Notes: generated from the sequence alone by a model not told the origin. A stretch of 64,000 nt of DNA from Candidatus Accumulibacter regalis (GCA_000585075.1 JEMY01000034.1:564-64563); one strand, 5' to 3'. Counted from the stretch's first letter, positions 25,777 to 35,511 are shown. A program made the numbers and translations.

Positions 25777-26835
25777 TCAGTAATCCAGCGGCAAGGCGAC
25801 GCGCTTGCCGTCTCGTGCCGAAAGATACGCGGCGATGAGCACCTCGAGTGACTTCAGGCCTTCTCGGCCATCCGTTTCCGGCTCGGCCTCGCCGCGCATC
25901 ACCTTGATTACATTGTCGTAGTAGAGCGGATGCCCGAAACCGTAGACCGAGGTGGTAGCGTAGTTGGCCGAGGCAATCTGCTCGTCTTCCGGCAGCTTCT
26001 CGGCGAATTCCCAGTGCTGAATCTCGTTGACCGCGACACCCCCCACACGTACGGTGCCTTTCTCGCCGAGAATCGTGATGCTGCCTTCCAGGTTCTTCGG
26101 GTAGGTCAGCATGGTAACGTTCATCGAACCCAGTGCGCCGGAACGCCAGCGAACGCCGAGCACGCCGCTGTCTTCGACTTCGATGTTGCGCTCCAGCGTC
26201 GAGGTATAGGCCTGCATGCTTTCGATGGGGCCGATCAACCAGTCGAGCAGGTCCACGTAGTGGCTGGCCTGGTTCATGAAGGCCCCGCCGTCGAACTCCC
26301 AGGTGCCGCGCCACCTGGCACTGTCGTAATACTCCTGCGGCCGCGTCCAGAACACATTGATGTTGACCATATAGATGCGGCCAAAGCGCTTCTGCTCGAC
26401 CGCACGCTTGAGCAATTGCAGCGTCGCGTTGCGCCGGTTCTGCTTGACGACGAAGAGGCGCACACCATTGTCGTCGCAAGCCTTGACCATGCGCAGACCG
26501 TCGTGCCAGCGCGTTGCCATCGGCTTCTCGGTCATGACGTGACGCCCTGACAGCGCGATTTCGATCGTCTCCTCGGGATGCAACCCACTCGGCGTCGACA
26601 GGACGACGATGTCTGAGGTCGTCGACTTAAGCATTTCGGTCAGGCTGTCATGCCCTTTGGCGCCGGTACGCTGGACGGCCTTGTCGAGCGCGTTGCGGTC
26701 AACGTCACAAACATCGACCACTTCGACGTGCTCGGCGTGCTGCTCCATGGCGCCGAAATGGTTGGCCGCGATGCGTCCGCAACCGACAAGGGCCATGCGG
26801 ATCTTGCGGCCGGTAATCGTGGGGTAGTTACGCAT
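25777..26835 (-). CDS. wbpB: Gfo/Idh/MocA-type nucleotide-sugar dehydrogenase, WbpB-like
   Basis: A 352-residue NAD-dependent oxidoreductase. [13 protein letters not shown] is the N-terminal Rossmann loop, MTEKPMA the conserved EKP motif, and [14 protein letters not shown] holds the active-site region. WbpB oxidises C3 of UDP-GlcNAcA to the keto form used by WbpE. AGAGGA lies 5 bases before the ATG at 26835. It is the first surviving gene of the operon; its natural upstream region is interrupted by the IS1380 element. No wbpA (UDP-GlcNAc 6-dehydrogenase) is in the window, so the uronic acid must come from elsewhere. Confidence 0.9.
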   Translation of the reverse strand: MRNYPTITGRKIRMALVGCGRIAANHFGAMEQHAEHVEVVDVCDVDRNALDKAVQRTGAKGHDSLTEMLKSTTSDIVVLSTPSGLHPEETIEIALSGRHVMTEKPMATRWHDGLRMVKACDDNGVRLFVVKQNRRNATLQLLKRAVEQKRFGRIYMVNINVFWTRPQEYYDSARWRGTWEFDGGAFMNQASHYVDLLDWLIGPIESMQAYTSTLERNIEVEDSGVLGVRWRSGALGSMNVTMLTYPKNLEGSITILGEKGTVRVGGVAVNEIQHWEFAEKLPEDEQIASANYATTSVYGFGHPLYYDNVIKVMRGEAEPETDGREGLKSLEVLIAAYLSARDGKRVALPLDY

Positions 26836-26901
26836 TTATTCCTCTCACAAGCGCGACCAGAGTGAAGCTGACGCCAACCGGGGGAGGCGATCGAAAGAGC
26901 A

Positions 26902-28537
26902 CCCAGGTTCCGCGATTCAATCTGAATAGATAGCGGGAAGGCCCCGCCAAGCCTTGATCTTGGGTAGAGTGATGTTATTGAGACAGTCACCTATTTGGAG
27001 AGCAAAGGAGGCGGGGCGATGGGGACTCTGGCACAAACGGTGCTTCCGTTCAAGGTTGAAGCGACGGAAGAACTGCTGACGGCAAATGCTGGGCTGGTGG
27101 TGTTCGGCGAATTTGTGCGCGGCGTGGGATTGAATCGCTGGCTGAGTACGGAGATGCCCAAGCCCGGAAGTCGGCGCGGCTATGAAGCCAGTGCGTATGT
27201 GACGCCGTTGGTGCTGATGCTGACCGGCGGTGGGCGGTCATTGGAAGACCTGCGTACGCTGAAGAACGACACCGCTCTGGGCCATCTCCTCAAGCAGGAT
27301 GCGCTGCCCAGCACCGACGCAGCAGGCGACTGGCTGCGTCGCACCGGTGCCGGCGAGGGACTTGCCGGGCTGGATCGCATCAACCGACGGATCGTGGCGA
27401 CGCGGCTGCGACAGAGCGGCCTCACCGCCCACACGCTGGATGGCGACGCCTCGCAGATCGTCGCCGAAAAGGAAGCAGCGCAGTTTACCTACAAGGGAGA
27501 GCAAGGCTACATGCCGATGATCGGCCATCTGGCTGAAGCCGGTATCGTGATCTTCGACGAGTTTCGGGAAGGCAATATCGCCCCGGCAACACAGAACTTC
27601 GAATTCATCCAGGCGTGCGAAGCACGCCTGCCCAAAGGGCATCGGATTGCCCATGTCCGCCTGGACTCGGCCGGCTATCAGGCCGACATCATCAATTACT
27701 GCGAAGACACCGGCAAGACCTTCGCCATCGGCGGACGGCTGGATGGGCCGACGCAACAGGCCATTGCCGGAATCCCCGAAGCCGCCTGGAAAACCTACAC
27801 TGACTGTGCCGTTGCCGAGACGCTGCACAGCATGAACGAGACCAGGAAAGCGTTCCGCCTGATCGTCGTCAAGTATCGACGGCAGGCCGAGTTGTTCGAC
27901 GACGCACCGAAATACCACGTCATTGTCAGCAATCGGGTTGAATCGACCGAAGACACCTTGATCTGGTATCGCCAGCGCGGCGAGACGTCCGAGAACGGGA
28001 TCAAGGAACTGAAGATCGGCTTCGGCATGGAGCGCATGCCCTGCGGACAGTTTGCCGCCAACGCCGCATTCTTCCGCATCGGCGTCATCGCCCATAACCT
28101 GTTCGTCCTGTTCAAGCATGCCGCCCTGGACACCGACTGGCAGCGCCACAAAGTCGCCACCGTCCGCTGGCGTCTGTTTCATCTGCCGGGCAAGGTGGTA
28201 CGCCATGCCGGGGCATGGGTGTTGAAGGTCGCCGGCGACACCGCCGACTTATTTCACAGCATTCGTACCCGCAGCTTCGCACAGGCCATGGCAAGCTCTC
28301 CATAGCCAGCGACCGCTCTCTCGACACGCCAGCAACAACTCCCCGCGCCGCGATGCGCGAGCATCGGCTCGTCCAGAATTCCCGTCACCATGCCATTGGG
28401 ATCCGGCGACCCGCACCTTGAGTGCTCGGCGCACCTTCAGCATGCTCTGGCGCGGGCGACTTCGCCCGTCGAGACGCTCTAGCGTATGCCAGAGCCCTGG
28501 CATCAGGTCGGCAAGGATTTCAATCGCGGGATTTGGG
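26902..28537 (+). mobile_element. Intact IS1380-family insertion sequence with target duplication
   Basis: The ends were found by comparing the flanks of the transposase gene. The left terminus (26902-26920, CCCAGGTTCCGCGATTCAA) and the reverse complement of the right terminus (CCCAAATCCCGCGATTGAA) match at 15 of 19 positions. A 5-bp direct repeat GAGCA abuts both ends (26897-26901 and 28538-28542), as expected for a target-site duplication. The 1636-bp length is normal for this family. It inserted in the opposite orientation to the operon, between the phosphoglycosyl transferase gene and wbpB, and may be polar. Confidence 0.85.
27019..28305 (+). CDS. IS1380-family transposase
   Basis: A 428-residue DDE transposase. 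LDGDASQIVAEKEAAQFTYK contains the first catalytic Asp region and the Y-K-G-x-x-GY-x-P segment of the family. RLDSAGYQADIINYC holds the second Asp, and NGIKELKIGFGMERMPC the Glu region. The ATG at 27019 was chosen for the strong AAAGGAGG about 9 bases upstream. The reading frame is unbroken and the element has both ends, so it may still be active. Confidence 0.92.
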   Translation: MGTLAQTVLPFKVEATEELLTANAGLVVFGEFVRGVGLNRWLSTEMPKPGSRRGYEASAYVTPLVLMLTGGGRSLEDLRTLKNDTALGHLLKQDALPSTDAAGDWLRRTGAGEGLAGLDRINRRIVATRLRQSGLTAHTLDGDASQIVAEKEAAQFTYKGEQGYMPMIGHLAEAGIVIFDEFREGNIAPATQNFEFIQACEARLPKGHRIAHVRLDSAGYQADIINYCEDTGKTFAIGGRLDGPTQQAIAGIPEAAWKTYTDCAVAETLHSMNETRKAFRLIVVKYRRQAELFDDAPKYHVIVSNRVESTEDTLIWYRQRGETSENGIKELKIGFGMERMPCGQFAANAAFFRIGVIAHNLFVLFKHAALDTDWQRHKVATVRWRLFHLPGKVVRHAGAWVLKVAGDTADLFHSIRTRSFAQAMASSP

Positions 28538-28796
28538 GAGCACTTCAGGTGGGACAAAGGCCGGTTATCGAGCGCAATTTCGAAACGTCTTCGTGCTCAA
28601 CTGCAACAACGCAGGAGTCCCCCGGAGACGCCTCAGCAATGGCTTCAAGCTGGATGGCATAGTGATGGGAAAAGTAATCCTCGTTTTGCGAGCCGTCGGA
28701 TTTTACCATTAGGCGACCCAGCCTTGTCCACCGAAGAACCTGCCTTCTCGTGGCCAGTCCATCGCCTTGTGACCGCCGACCGGACGTCAGCCCCCA
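28538..28796. other. Intergenic stretch between the IS and the phosphoglycosyl transferase gene
   Basis: No gene or RNA is recognisable here. Before insertion this sequence would have joined the wbpB leader directly. It could hold the original spacer or a promoter for wbpB, but I see no convincing -35/-10 pair. Confidence 0.5.
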
Positions 28797-29360
28797 TCAG
28801 TGCGCCACCCCATCCCGCCGCACAACCTTCACCACGGTCAGCCACAAGATATACAGATCAAACACTAGCGACTGGCGACGAAGATATTCGGCATCGAGCC
28901 TCACCTTTTCCGGAATCGGCAGTTCATCCCGCCCATTGACCTGCGCCCAGCCGGTCAGCCCGGGCAGGATCTCGTGCACGGCGTACTTCGTGCGCAAGGC
29001 AATCAGGTCGTCCTGATTGAACAACGCCGGACGCGGACCGACGAAGCTCATCTCGCCATTCAGGATGTTCCAGAGCTGAGGCAGCTCGTCAAGACTGCTC
29101 CGGCGCAGGAACGAGCCGATCGGGGTCAGGTAGGTGTCGGGATTCTGCAGCAGGTGCGTCGCCACGGCCGGTGTGTCAACGCGCATGCTGCGGAACTTGG
29201 GCATCCGGAAGACGCGGTTTCCCTTGCCCACCCGATCAGACCAGTACAGCGCCGGACCGGGCGAAGTCAGGCGAACGAGCAGGGCGATGACGACGACCGG
29301 AAGCACCAGGACCAGCGCAGCAAGGATACTCAGCAATACGTCGAAGGAACGCTTGGCCAT
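28797..29360 (-). CDS. Phosphoglycosyl transferase, PglC-type (initiating sugar transferase)
   Basis: A 187-residue monotopic membrane enzyme of the bacterial sugar transferase family. It has one N-terminal hydrophobic hairpin (residues ~9-30) and the conserved blocks KFRSM, SLDELPQLWN (catalytic Asp-Glu), MSFVGPRP and LPGLTGWAQVNGRD. It moves a sugar phosphate from a UDP-sugar to undecaprenyl phosphate, the first step of repeat-unit assembly. It is the short PglC form, without the extra N-terminal membrane domain of WbaP. It lies upstream of wbpB in the same direction, so it was probably first in the same operon before the IS entered. Confidence 0.92.
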   Translation of the reverse strand: MAKRSFDVLLSILAALVLVLPVVVIALLVRLTSPGPALYWSDRVGKGNRVFRMPKFRSMRVDTPAVATHLLQNPDTYLTPIGSFLRRSSLDELPQLWNILNGEMSFVGPRPALFNQDDLIALRTKYAVHEILPGLTGWAQVNGRDELPIPEKVRLDAEYLRRQSLVFDLYILWLTVVKVVRRDGVAH

Positions 29361-29454
29361 CGGTCAGTTGATCCGCTTCCGTGAACATTTGGCTGGCCGG
29401 CAGCGGCCATGACCGACACCGTCGCCGGGCCGATCCCGGTCGCTTGGCGCGCCG

Positions 29455-30231
29455 TCAATCAACGTCCGACATCCCCACGCGGCCCACCCCGGGCAGCTTG
29501 ATTGCCGGCGGCGAGAGGTCGATACCCAGCGACAGGCCAAGCAGATTCAGCTCAATCCCCTCTTCGGCGGCGATCGTCGCGCCGAGCAGGCCGGCCAGGG
29601 AAAACTGCACGCCGCCGCCGCTCGGTGCGCTGGCAAAGACACCGCCCTGCGGCAGATAATCCTTGCCGATGGCGGTCGGCGGCAGGTCAAGGTGGAGTTC
29701 GGGTACGGCCCGCCCCAGGTAAGCGGTAAAGGTATTGCTGTTCGGACCCGGCCACAGCCGGTATTCGTGACTGTGCGGATAGGCCCGGGCCGCTTCGTGC
29801 AGGCGTTTGATCAGCGCGTCGACCTCGGCGCCGCCACGAAGCTGGCGAATCAATGTCGGCTCGCTGCCGTACCAGTAGCCGTCCGCTTCTCCGTAATGTA
29901 TGCGCACTGCATCCATCCCGCGGCTTACGCCCCAGCCAACCACTTCCAGCCGCGTGTAACGATCGGCGTCGCTGTCCTTGGTGGCGATCCAGGTGTGCAC
30001 CCCGAAGATGCCGCGCCAGCCGAAGGCGCGCGCTGCATAGACCTGGATCAGCGCTTCCGGAGTGTGCCGCGGATCGGGCGCCTGTCCGCTGCTGTCGTGG
30101 CGCGCGTTGCGCCAGTCGCCCGGTCGGCTGTCGTCGCTCAAATGCCGGCTGAGAGCCACGCCCACCGGGACGACGAACAGCAAGAGCACAGCCAGCAGCA
30201 CGCGCAATGGCCAAGACCTGGAAACTTTCAT
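29455..30231 (-). CDS. DUF3750 family membrane-anchored protein
   Basis: A 258-residue protein with an N-terminal membrane anchor (LRVLLAVLLLFVVPVGVALS). The remainder is periplasmic and carries YAARAFGWRGIFGVHTWIA and WPGPNSNTFTAYLGR, the conserved blocks of DUF3750. The ATG at 30231 has AAGGAGGTG just upstream; the longer reading is not needed. The family has no known function to me. The WPGPNSN-x-F segment with nearby Cys/His-poor surroundings hints at an enzyme fold, but this is only a remark. Confidence 0.85.
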   Translation of the reverse strand: MKVSRSWPLRVLLAVLLLFVVPVGVALSRHLSDDSRPGDWRNARHDSSGQAPDPRHTPEALIQVYAARAFGWRGIFGVHTWIATKDSDADRYTRLEVVGWGVSRGMDAVRIHYGEADGYWYGSEPTLIRQLRGGAEVDALIKRLHEAARAYPHSHEYRLWPGPNSNTFTAYLGRAVPELHLDLPPTAIGKDYLPQGGVFASAPSGGGVQFSLAGLLGATIAAEEGIELNLLGLSLGIDLSPPAIKLPGVGRVGMSDVD

Positions 30232-30340
30232 GTGCACACACCTCCTTGCGATCAGCGCAAAGTTCATTGGTACCTGTCGGGCGACTTTCGTTCTGGCGGC
30301 CCACCGACGCGAACAATGCACCCCACACCCTTGTGGTCGG

Positions 30341-33300
30341 TCAGAACCCCGGCTCCTGGTTCGGGTTTCGAGAACGGCGCAGCTTGCGCGCCTCGTCGGC
30401 GACTCGCTCACAGGCGCCTGAAGAGCCGATCCAGCGATCCCAGAGACTGCCCGCGAGAATTGACACGCCAAACGTGGCGACGGCGACGCCTCCTTCTATC
30501 GCAGCGTTTTCAACGTCCAGATTCAGCGCCGGATCGTGCAGGGTGCCGCCCAGCTTGATGAAGGGGTTGATCAGGTGCCCGGCGCTCAGGCCGACTCCTT
30601 GCAGCGGGACGACCTTGAAGAAGAAGGCTATTTTCTCCGAGCGCAGGTCGATGGTCCCTTTTGAGATCACTGAAAGCTCGCCGGTCTGCAGAACCACTGC
30701 CGGCGCGGTCTCGACGCGTCCCTTGCTGGCCTGGAGGTAAACCCCGCCGCATTTCAGCGTCGAGTACGGCTTCTTCCGGGCAAAGGGATTGAGCGCACTG
30801 AACAACTGGAAAGCAAAATCGCCGAACAGCACGTCCAGATCCAGCGAGCGAAACTGCCCCGGCGAACTGCGCAGCCAGAAATAGCCGTCGAGCCCGGCTG
30901 CCAGGGTGCTGAAGCTGTTCCCGCTGGCAGAAAAATGACTCTCGAGGGTGTGATGCGGAAGCCTGGCTTCGTCGTCCCTGGCCATCCCGCGGACAAAAAA
31001 GATCACGTCGGTCGCCTTGAGCTGTCCCTTGACGGCTGGCTGCTTGCCGCGGACATCGACCGTAAAGTTGGCCGCCACCTTGCCCTGTCGCCCCTGGCCC
31101 TGCAGTTGTTTCACCACCAGCACGCCGTCTTGCAGACGGGCGTCGGCCTTGACGTCGCTCAGCTGCTGGTGCCTGCCTTCCACCCTGGCCAGCGACGCCA
31201 GCAGCTTTCCGTCAAAGGTACGCAGCACTTCCAGAGGCAGCGGTTTGTCCGAGAACAGCTTGCCGCTCCTGTCGTCCTGCTTCGCCCTTTTTTTGGCCGC
31301 ACTCGTCGCACTCGTCGCACTCGCCGCACTCGCCGCATCGACCTCGCTGGCCGCCTTCGTCGACGCATCCGAAGGATCCAGCAGTAGCTGCAGGTCGAGA
31401 TAGTCCGAGCGCACGTCGACGTCGACGCGTGGCCGGCCCGTCGTACTGATGCGCATGCTTCCCTTGAGGTCACTATCGCCGAGCGTGGCCTGAAAATCGT
31501 CCATGCGCACGCCGTCCTTGCTGCCGGTCAGGGTGCCGCTGACGGCGAACGGCAGATCGACCAGCGGCCACGCCGTCAGGCTGCCCAGTTGCGACAACTT
31601 CGGGCCCTTTACCGACAAGCGGACGGCATCGGCCGAAAAGGCCGGCTTGAAGACCAGCTTGCCGGCGAGGGCGATGCGACTGTCCGCAAGTTGGCCGTCG
31701 AGTCGTTCGATATCGACGTTCGCCGGGTCGGCCGTGCCCTTGGCTTCGACGCGAAACGCGACCGGCGGCGCACGGTAGCCAGGGATTTCCGGCACGGAGG
31801 CGCGCAGATTGCTGCCCGCGGCGGTCACATCGAAGCCGATCCGTTCCGGCGCGCCAGGCCAGCCCGTCGACAGCCGCCCGCTCAAGCGGCTGTCGGCCAG
31901 CGAAAACTGCAGCTCATTCAGCGCCATTCCCTGATCGGACATGTTCAAGCGGGTGCTCAGCGAAAAAGCCGCTGCCGGGACGCCCGCGAGAAGCGGCGGC
32001 TTGAGCAACTCGGCAAGATTCGTTCCCCTGGCGGAGATCCTGGCGTCCACGGTGGGCACCTTGCCGGAAAACCCGAGCGCACCGTCGAAGTCGAAAACGC
32101 TGCTCCCCGCTCGCGCATCCTTGCTGGTGAACTGCAGCCGGGAGCCTTGCAGCTTGAGCTTGCCTCCCAGCGCATACGCTTGCGCAGGGAAATTGGCAGC
32201 CTGCTCCTGGACCAGGAACAGGCGCGCCAGGCCACGGAGGTCTGCGCCGCGTAGTTGTGGCTCGAATTCGAAGAGCGTGTCGGCGGCCCTGAAATCGATA
32301 TCCCCGCTCGCGGACAACTGATTGTCGGCGACCTCGACCGCCAGGCGGGTCACCCGCAGCCGTTCGGATAGCAGCGCGAACTCCCCGTCCATACGCGCTG
32401 AAACCGGGCCTTCCGCCGCCAGGCCAAACCCGTGCGCGCGCGCCAGTTCGCGCAGGTCCGCGGTGCTGGCACGATAGCTGAACGTGGAACCCGCGAGGTC
32501 CTTCTTCTCGCTCAGCTTGCCGGATACCTCGCCGGCAATATTGCCGAGGGCGAAGTCTCCGCGCAATTCATCGCCGCGGCCAGTATTCCTGCCCTTGACG
32601 CTGCCCTTGATGCTCAGCGGCAGGGCCGGCAGCGACGGCAACGATAGGAGCCTGGCGAAGCGATGCAGGTCGGCCACCCTGGCGTCAATGTCGAAGTCGA
32701 GCCCGCCGAGTTCCGGCCAGCGGGGCGCCACGCCTGATGCCTTGAGGCGCAGAGCGTCGCTGGCATACGACAGCTGCCGGACTTGCAGCTCGCGCCCGCT
32801 GCGGCCGGCATCGACCTGCACGGAGAAGGGTTCGTCGGGCAGATGGTCAACCCCCAGCAGGCTGCCGATCGCGGCCACACCAGGGCCTTCGGCGTGCAAC
32901 AGCAGGGAGAGCTCGTCAAGCGAAGAGAGATTCTTCGTCGTCAGCTTGCCGTCCACCTTGAAGGCGCCGAAGTTGCCCTGCAGCGTGCCCGCGAGACGAT
33001 CGTCGCCGGGCGCGATGCGGGCCTGCAGCTGGACCTTGCCGGCGGTCAGTTCGGGAAGCTTCAGGGTGTTCAGGATTTCTGCAGCGTCGGCGGCGAGCAG
33101 CTCGACATCCAGACGCGGCGCTCGCGCATCCGACAGGCGGTCGAAGTGGCCCCCACTTGCCTTGAGGTTGGCATTGGGCGCCTGCAGGTCGAAATTGTAG
33201 TCGATGGCGCCGCCGGCGATCAGCTCATGGAAAGGACCGACGCGCCCCTGCGCCTTGATCGGGCGCTCGCCGATCACCCCGTCGGTGCTGATCAGCAGCA

Positions 33301-33880
33301 TGTTTTCCGCGTCCTGTTGCTGACTCGCGCGCAGCAGGTCGATGACCAGCTCGTCAGTCAGGCCGGGGTGGCTGACACGAATCCGGACATTGCGCAGCTC
33401 GCTTTGACCGAGAACCAGGCGCAGCGGACCTGACCGCTCGCCGGGCTTCTTTTCGGCCTCGTTTCCCATCGTCCAGTTGAACTGCCCTTCCCTGCTCCAC
33501 TCGAAGAACAGCGTGGCGTCGTCCGCCTGGGCATCGCTGATCACGATCGGGCCACGAACCAGGCTCCAGAGGTCGATGGAAAGCGACAGACTCCTGGCCG
33601 ACAGCATGTTTGCTTGCTTGCTCCAAGCCGGATTCAGCCAGCGAATGTCCGAGCCACGGACGGTGGTGATGCGGCCGAGACTGATCGCGAAATCGCCGTC
33701 GATGTGGAAGGGGCGATCGCTCAGGGCGCTGACGCCGTCTTCGAGCGCCACACGCAGGCGATTATCGTCGAGCAGTAGCCAGGTCGCGACGCTTACCCCG
33801 GCGACGATCAGCAGCGCAAATGCCAGCGCGACATAGGCTGCCCAGCGGCGCCTGCGGGGTGGCTTGGCCATTGTTTCCAT
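30341..33880 (-). CDS. AsmA family protein
   Basis: A large protein of 1179 residues with one N-terminal transmembrane helix (AAYVALAFALLIVAGVSVAT) and a long periplasmic body of repeating beta-rich segments. This is the AsmA/TamB-like layout now linked to lipid movement between the inner and outer membranes. DNRLRVALEDGVSALSDRPF after the helix is typical of the AsmA N-terminus, and the C-terminal half has the GRVETAPAVVLQTGELSVIS-like block. The start at 33880 has AGGA upstream. A short 9-bp repeat lies inside. A second gene of similar design, ydbH, is nearby at 35512-38184. Confidence 0.88.
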   Translation of the reverse strand: METMAKPPRRRRWAAYVALAFALLIVAGVSVATWLLLDDNRLRVALEDGVSALSDRPFHIDGDFAISLGRITTVRGSDIRWLNPAWSKQANMLSARSLSLSIDLWSLVRGPIVISDAQADDATLFFEWSREGQFNWTMGNEAEKKPGERSGPLRLVLGQSELRNVRIRVSHPGLTDELVIDLLRASQQQDAENMLLISTDGVIGERPIKAQGRVGPFHELIAGGAIDYNFDLQAPNANLKASGGHFDRLSDARAPRLDVELLAADAAEILNTLKLPELTAGKVQLQARIAPGDDRLAGTLQGNFGAFKVDGKLTTKNLSSLDELSLLLHAEGPGVAAIGSLLGVDHLPDEPFSVQVDAGRSGRELQVRQLSYASDALRLKASGVAPRWPELGGLDFDIDARVADLHRFARLLSLPSLPALPLSIKGSVKGRNTGRGDELRGDFALGNIAGEVSGKLSEKKDLAGSTFSYRASTADLRELARAHGFGLAAEGPVSARMDGEFALLSERLRVTRLAVEVADNQLSASGDIDFRAADTLFEFEPQLRGADLRGLARLFLVQEQAANFPAQAYALGGKLKLQGSRLQFTSKDARAGSSVFDFDGALGFSGKVPTVDARISARGTNLAELLKPPLLAGVPAAAFSLSTRLNMSDQGMALNELQFSLADSRLSGRLSTGWPGAPERIGFDVTAAGSNLRASVPEIPGYRAPPVAFRVEAKGTADPANVDIERLDGQLADSRIALAGKLVFKPAFSADAVRLSVKGPKLSQLGSLTAWPLVDLPFAVSGTLTGSKDGVRMDDFQATLGDSDLKGSMRISTTGRPRVDVDVRSDYLDLQLLLDPSDASTKAASEVDAASAASATSATSAAKKRAKQDDRSGKLFSDKPLPLEVLRTFDGKLLASLARVEGRHQQLSDVKADARLQDGVLVVKQLQGQGRQGKVAANFTVDVRGKQPAVKGQLKATDVIFFVRGMARDDEARLPHHTLESHFSASGNSFSTLAAGLDGYFWLRSSPGQFRSLDLDVLFGDFAFQLFSALNPFARKKPYSTLKCGGVYLQASKGRVETAPAVVLQTGELSVISKGTIDLRSEKIAFFFKVVPLQGVGLSAGHLINPFIKLGGTLHDPALNLDVENAAIEGGVAVATFGVSILAGSLWDRWIGSSGACERVADEARKLRRSRNPNQEPGF
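31299..31334 (-). repeat. Four-copy 9-bp tandem repeat in the AsmA gene
   Basis: GCACTCGTC occurs twice, then GCACTCGCC twice, head to tail. It encodes a short Ala-Ser-Ala-Thr run in a linker rich in small residues just before KKRAKQDD. It keeps the frame and probably only changes linker length. Confidence 0.9.
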
Positions 33881-34201
33881 CGTCGGCAATCCTGCGTACC
33901 TCGTCGATTGTTGGGTGCAGCCGCTGCTGCGTGATGCGGCGCCTGCCGCTTCGAGTGCAACATCGACGCCAGCGGACGCGATCTCGATTGTACGAGAGAT
34001 CCGCCGCAAGGCTGGCAGCCTCGCGGCGCGGCCTGGCGTTCGCGAAGCTCGCAAACACCGATAATGTCGCTGTCGAACAGCGGATCGTAATCGCCAGACA
34101 CCGCAGAATGGGCCGCCCGGCAAACGGCGACCGCGGGCACTGAGCGAGCACGAGTGCCGCTGGCGGCCAAACACTCACCCGCGTCGGGAGGCACATCGGC
34201 A
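33881..34201. other. Divergent intergenic region between asmA and the TRIC-like gene
   Basis: About 320 bases separate two divergent genes, so promoters in both directions are expected here. I see no strong -35/-10 pair and no gene. An alternative GTG start for the TRIC-like gene lies at 34154. Confidence 0.4.
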
Positions 34202-34837
34202 TTGAATACGCTCACTTACTGGGTCGGGATGGCAGGCACGGCCGCCTTTGCGGTCACTGCGGTGCTTGCCGTCGCCCCGCGCGGCGTCGATTTCTTCGGC
34301 GCGACCGTCCTGGGAATCATCACCGCCATCGGCGGTGGCACGATCCGGGACATCATCCTCGACGTGCCGGTTTTCTGGGCCGCCGACCTGGCCTACCTCT
34401 GGGTCGCGCTCGCCGCAAGTCTCGCCGCCTTCGCTGCCAACTCTCTCTTTACGCGCAAGGAGATCTATAGCCTGATGCTCTACATCGATGGCCTGGGCGC
34501 CTCCCTGTTTGCCATCGCGGCGACCGACAAGGTCTGGGCGCTGGACTTCGGCCGACCGCTGGCCCCGGTCATCCTGGGAATCATTACGGCGATCGGTGGC
34601 GGCCTGATTCGGGACGTACTGGCCGGGCGACAAACGCTCCTCATGCGCCGCGAGATCTACGCCATACCGATCAGCTTCGGCTGCGCGCTCTACGTGGCGC
34701 TACTGGAATTCGCCCCCGCGTATCGATCGCTCGGCGCCGCGGCGGCCATCGTCCTCATCTTCGTGCTGCGCGCGGCAGCCATCCACTGGAACCTGACCGT
34801 ACCCGATCGCCTGGCCAGCAAGCCGAAAGAGGGCTGA
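34202..34837 (+). CDS. TRIC/UPF0126 family cation channel-like membrane protein
   Basis: A membrane protein of 211 residues with about seven helices built from two inverted-like halves. Each half ends in the family's glycine motif: AIGGGTIRD and AIGGGLIRD. Prokaryotic TRIC proteins are trimeric potassium-type channels. The TTG at 34202 is favoured because GGGAGG lies about 10 bases upstream and the family starts right before helix 1; a GTG at 34154 would add 16 residues. It runs divergently from the AsmA gene. Confidence 0.85.
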   Translation: MNTLTYWVGMAGTAAFAVTAVLAVAPRGVDFFGATVLGIITAIGGGTIRDIILDVPVFWAADLAYLWVALAASLAAFAANSLFTRKEIYSLMLYIDGLGASLFAIAATDKVWALDFGRPLAPVILGIITAIGGGLIRDVLAGRQTLLMRREIYAIPISFGCALYVALLEFAPAYRSLGAAAAIVLIFVLRAAAIHWNLTVPDRLASKPKEG

Positions 34838-34915
34838 TCCGCGATCCGGCAAGGCGTCGCCACTGCCAGGTCGCCACGCTCGTCGCCGTGATGACGGGCG
34901 AGCGCGGCGAGCAAG

Positions 34916-35245
34916 CTACTTCTTCACCCAGCCGCCGGCCGGGTTCTGGATGTAGTTGCCCGGCACCGTCCGCGTCTCGGCCTCGCGCGCAAAGATGCGC
35001 GCCGCTTCTGCCTCGGCGATGCCGTTCTTCCTGGCAATCTGCGTGAACTCGGCTTTTCGCTGCGCATTCACGTCGGCCAGCAGCGCCTTGACGTCGGCCG
35101 GGGCGTCACTGCGGACCAGGCCGAGATAACCGTTGTTCTGCTCGCCGACCCAGCCCTGCTGCTTTGCCGTCGAGAGATCGGCGGCGAAGGTGGCGTGCGT
35201 CATCAGCAACAGGCTGAGCAAACATGCTTTGATCAAAGTCTTCAT
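34916..35245 (-). CDS. ydbL: YdbL-like periplasmic protein (DUF1318)
   Basis: A 109-residue exported protein with a signal peptide (LIKACLLSLLLMTHATFA). The mature part has LSTAKQQGWVGEQNNGYLG, the DUF1318 hallmark. AAGGAAA lies upstream of the ATG at 35245. In Escherichia coli ydbL sits beside ynbE and ydbH, whose products bridge the envelope to move phospholipids; YdbL appears to modulate the YdbH-YnbE complex. The same order is seen here: ydbH, ynbE, ydbL in the direction of transcription. Confidence 0.9.
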   Translation of the reverse strand: MKTLIKACLLSLLLMTHATFAADLSTAKQQGWVGEQNNGYLGLVRSDAPADVKALLADVNAQRKAEFTQIARKNGIAEAEAARIFAREAETRTVPGNYIQNPAGGWVKK

Positions 35246-35274
35246 GGCGTTTCCTTGGTCAACTTGGGCGTCGT

Positions 35275-35469
35275 TCAAAACAGGCCCTTATTCTCGTCAA
35301 ACAATTGCTGAACATCCTTCTCGACCTTGACCAGAATCTCGTGCCTGATATTCACCGTCATGTTGATTTCTATGGGTTTCTCCGGTGCCTCGACGCGCAC
35401 GGTCGGTGAACACGCGGCGACCAGGAAGACCAGAGCGGCAGTGGCAAGCAAGCGAGGGGGCCTGAACAT
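35275..35469 (-). CDS. ynbE: YnbE-like outer-membrane lipoprotein
   Basis: A 64-residue lipoprotein precursor with lipobox LVAAC (Cys20). The mature part has the INMTVNIRHEILVKVEKDVQ segment typical of YnbE, which in E. coli multimerises and docks to the C-terminus of YdbH to complete a phospholipid bridge. It lies between ydbH and ydbL. Confidence 0.9.
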   Translation of the reverse strand: MFRPPRLLATAALVFLVAACSPTVRVEAPEKPIEINMTVNIRHEILVKVEKDVQQLFDENKGLF

Positions 35470-35511
35470 GGGTGGAGCTCCGCAACAATGGATGCGGCAA
35501 GCTTAACAAAA

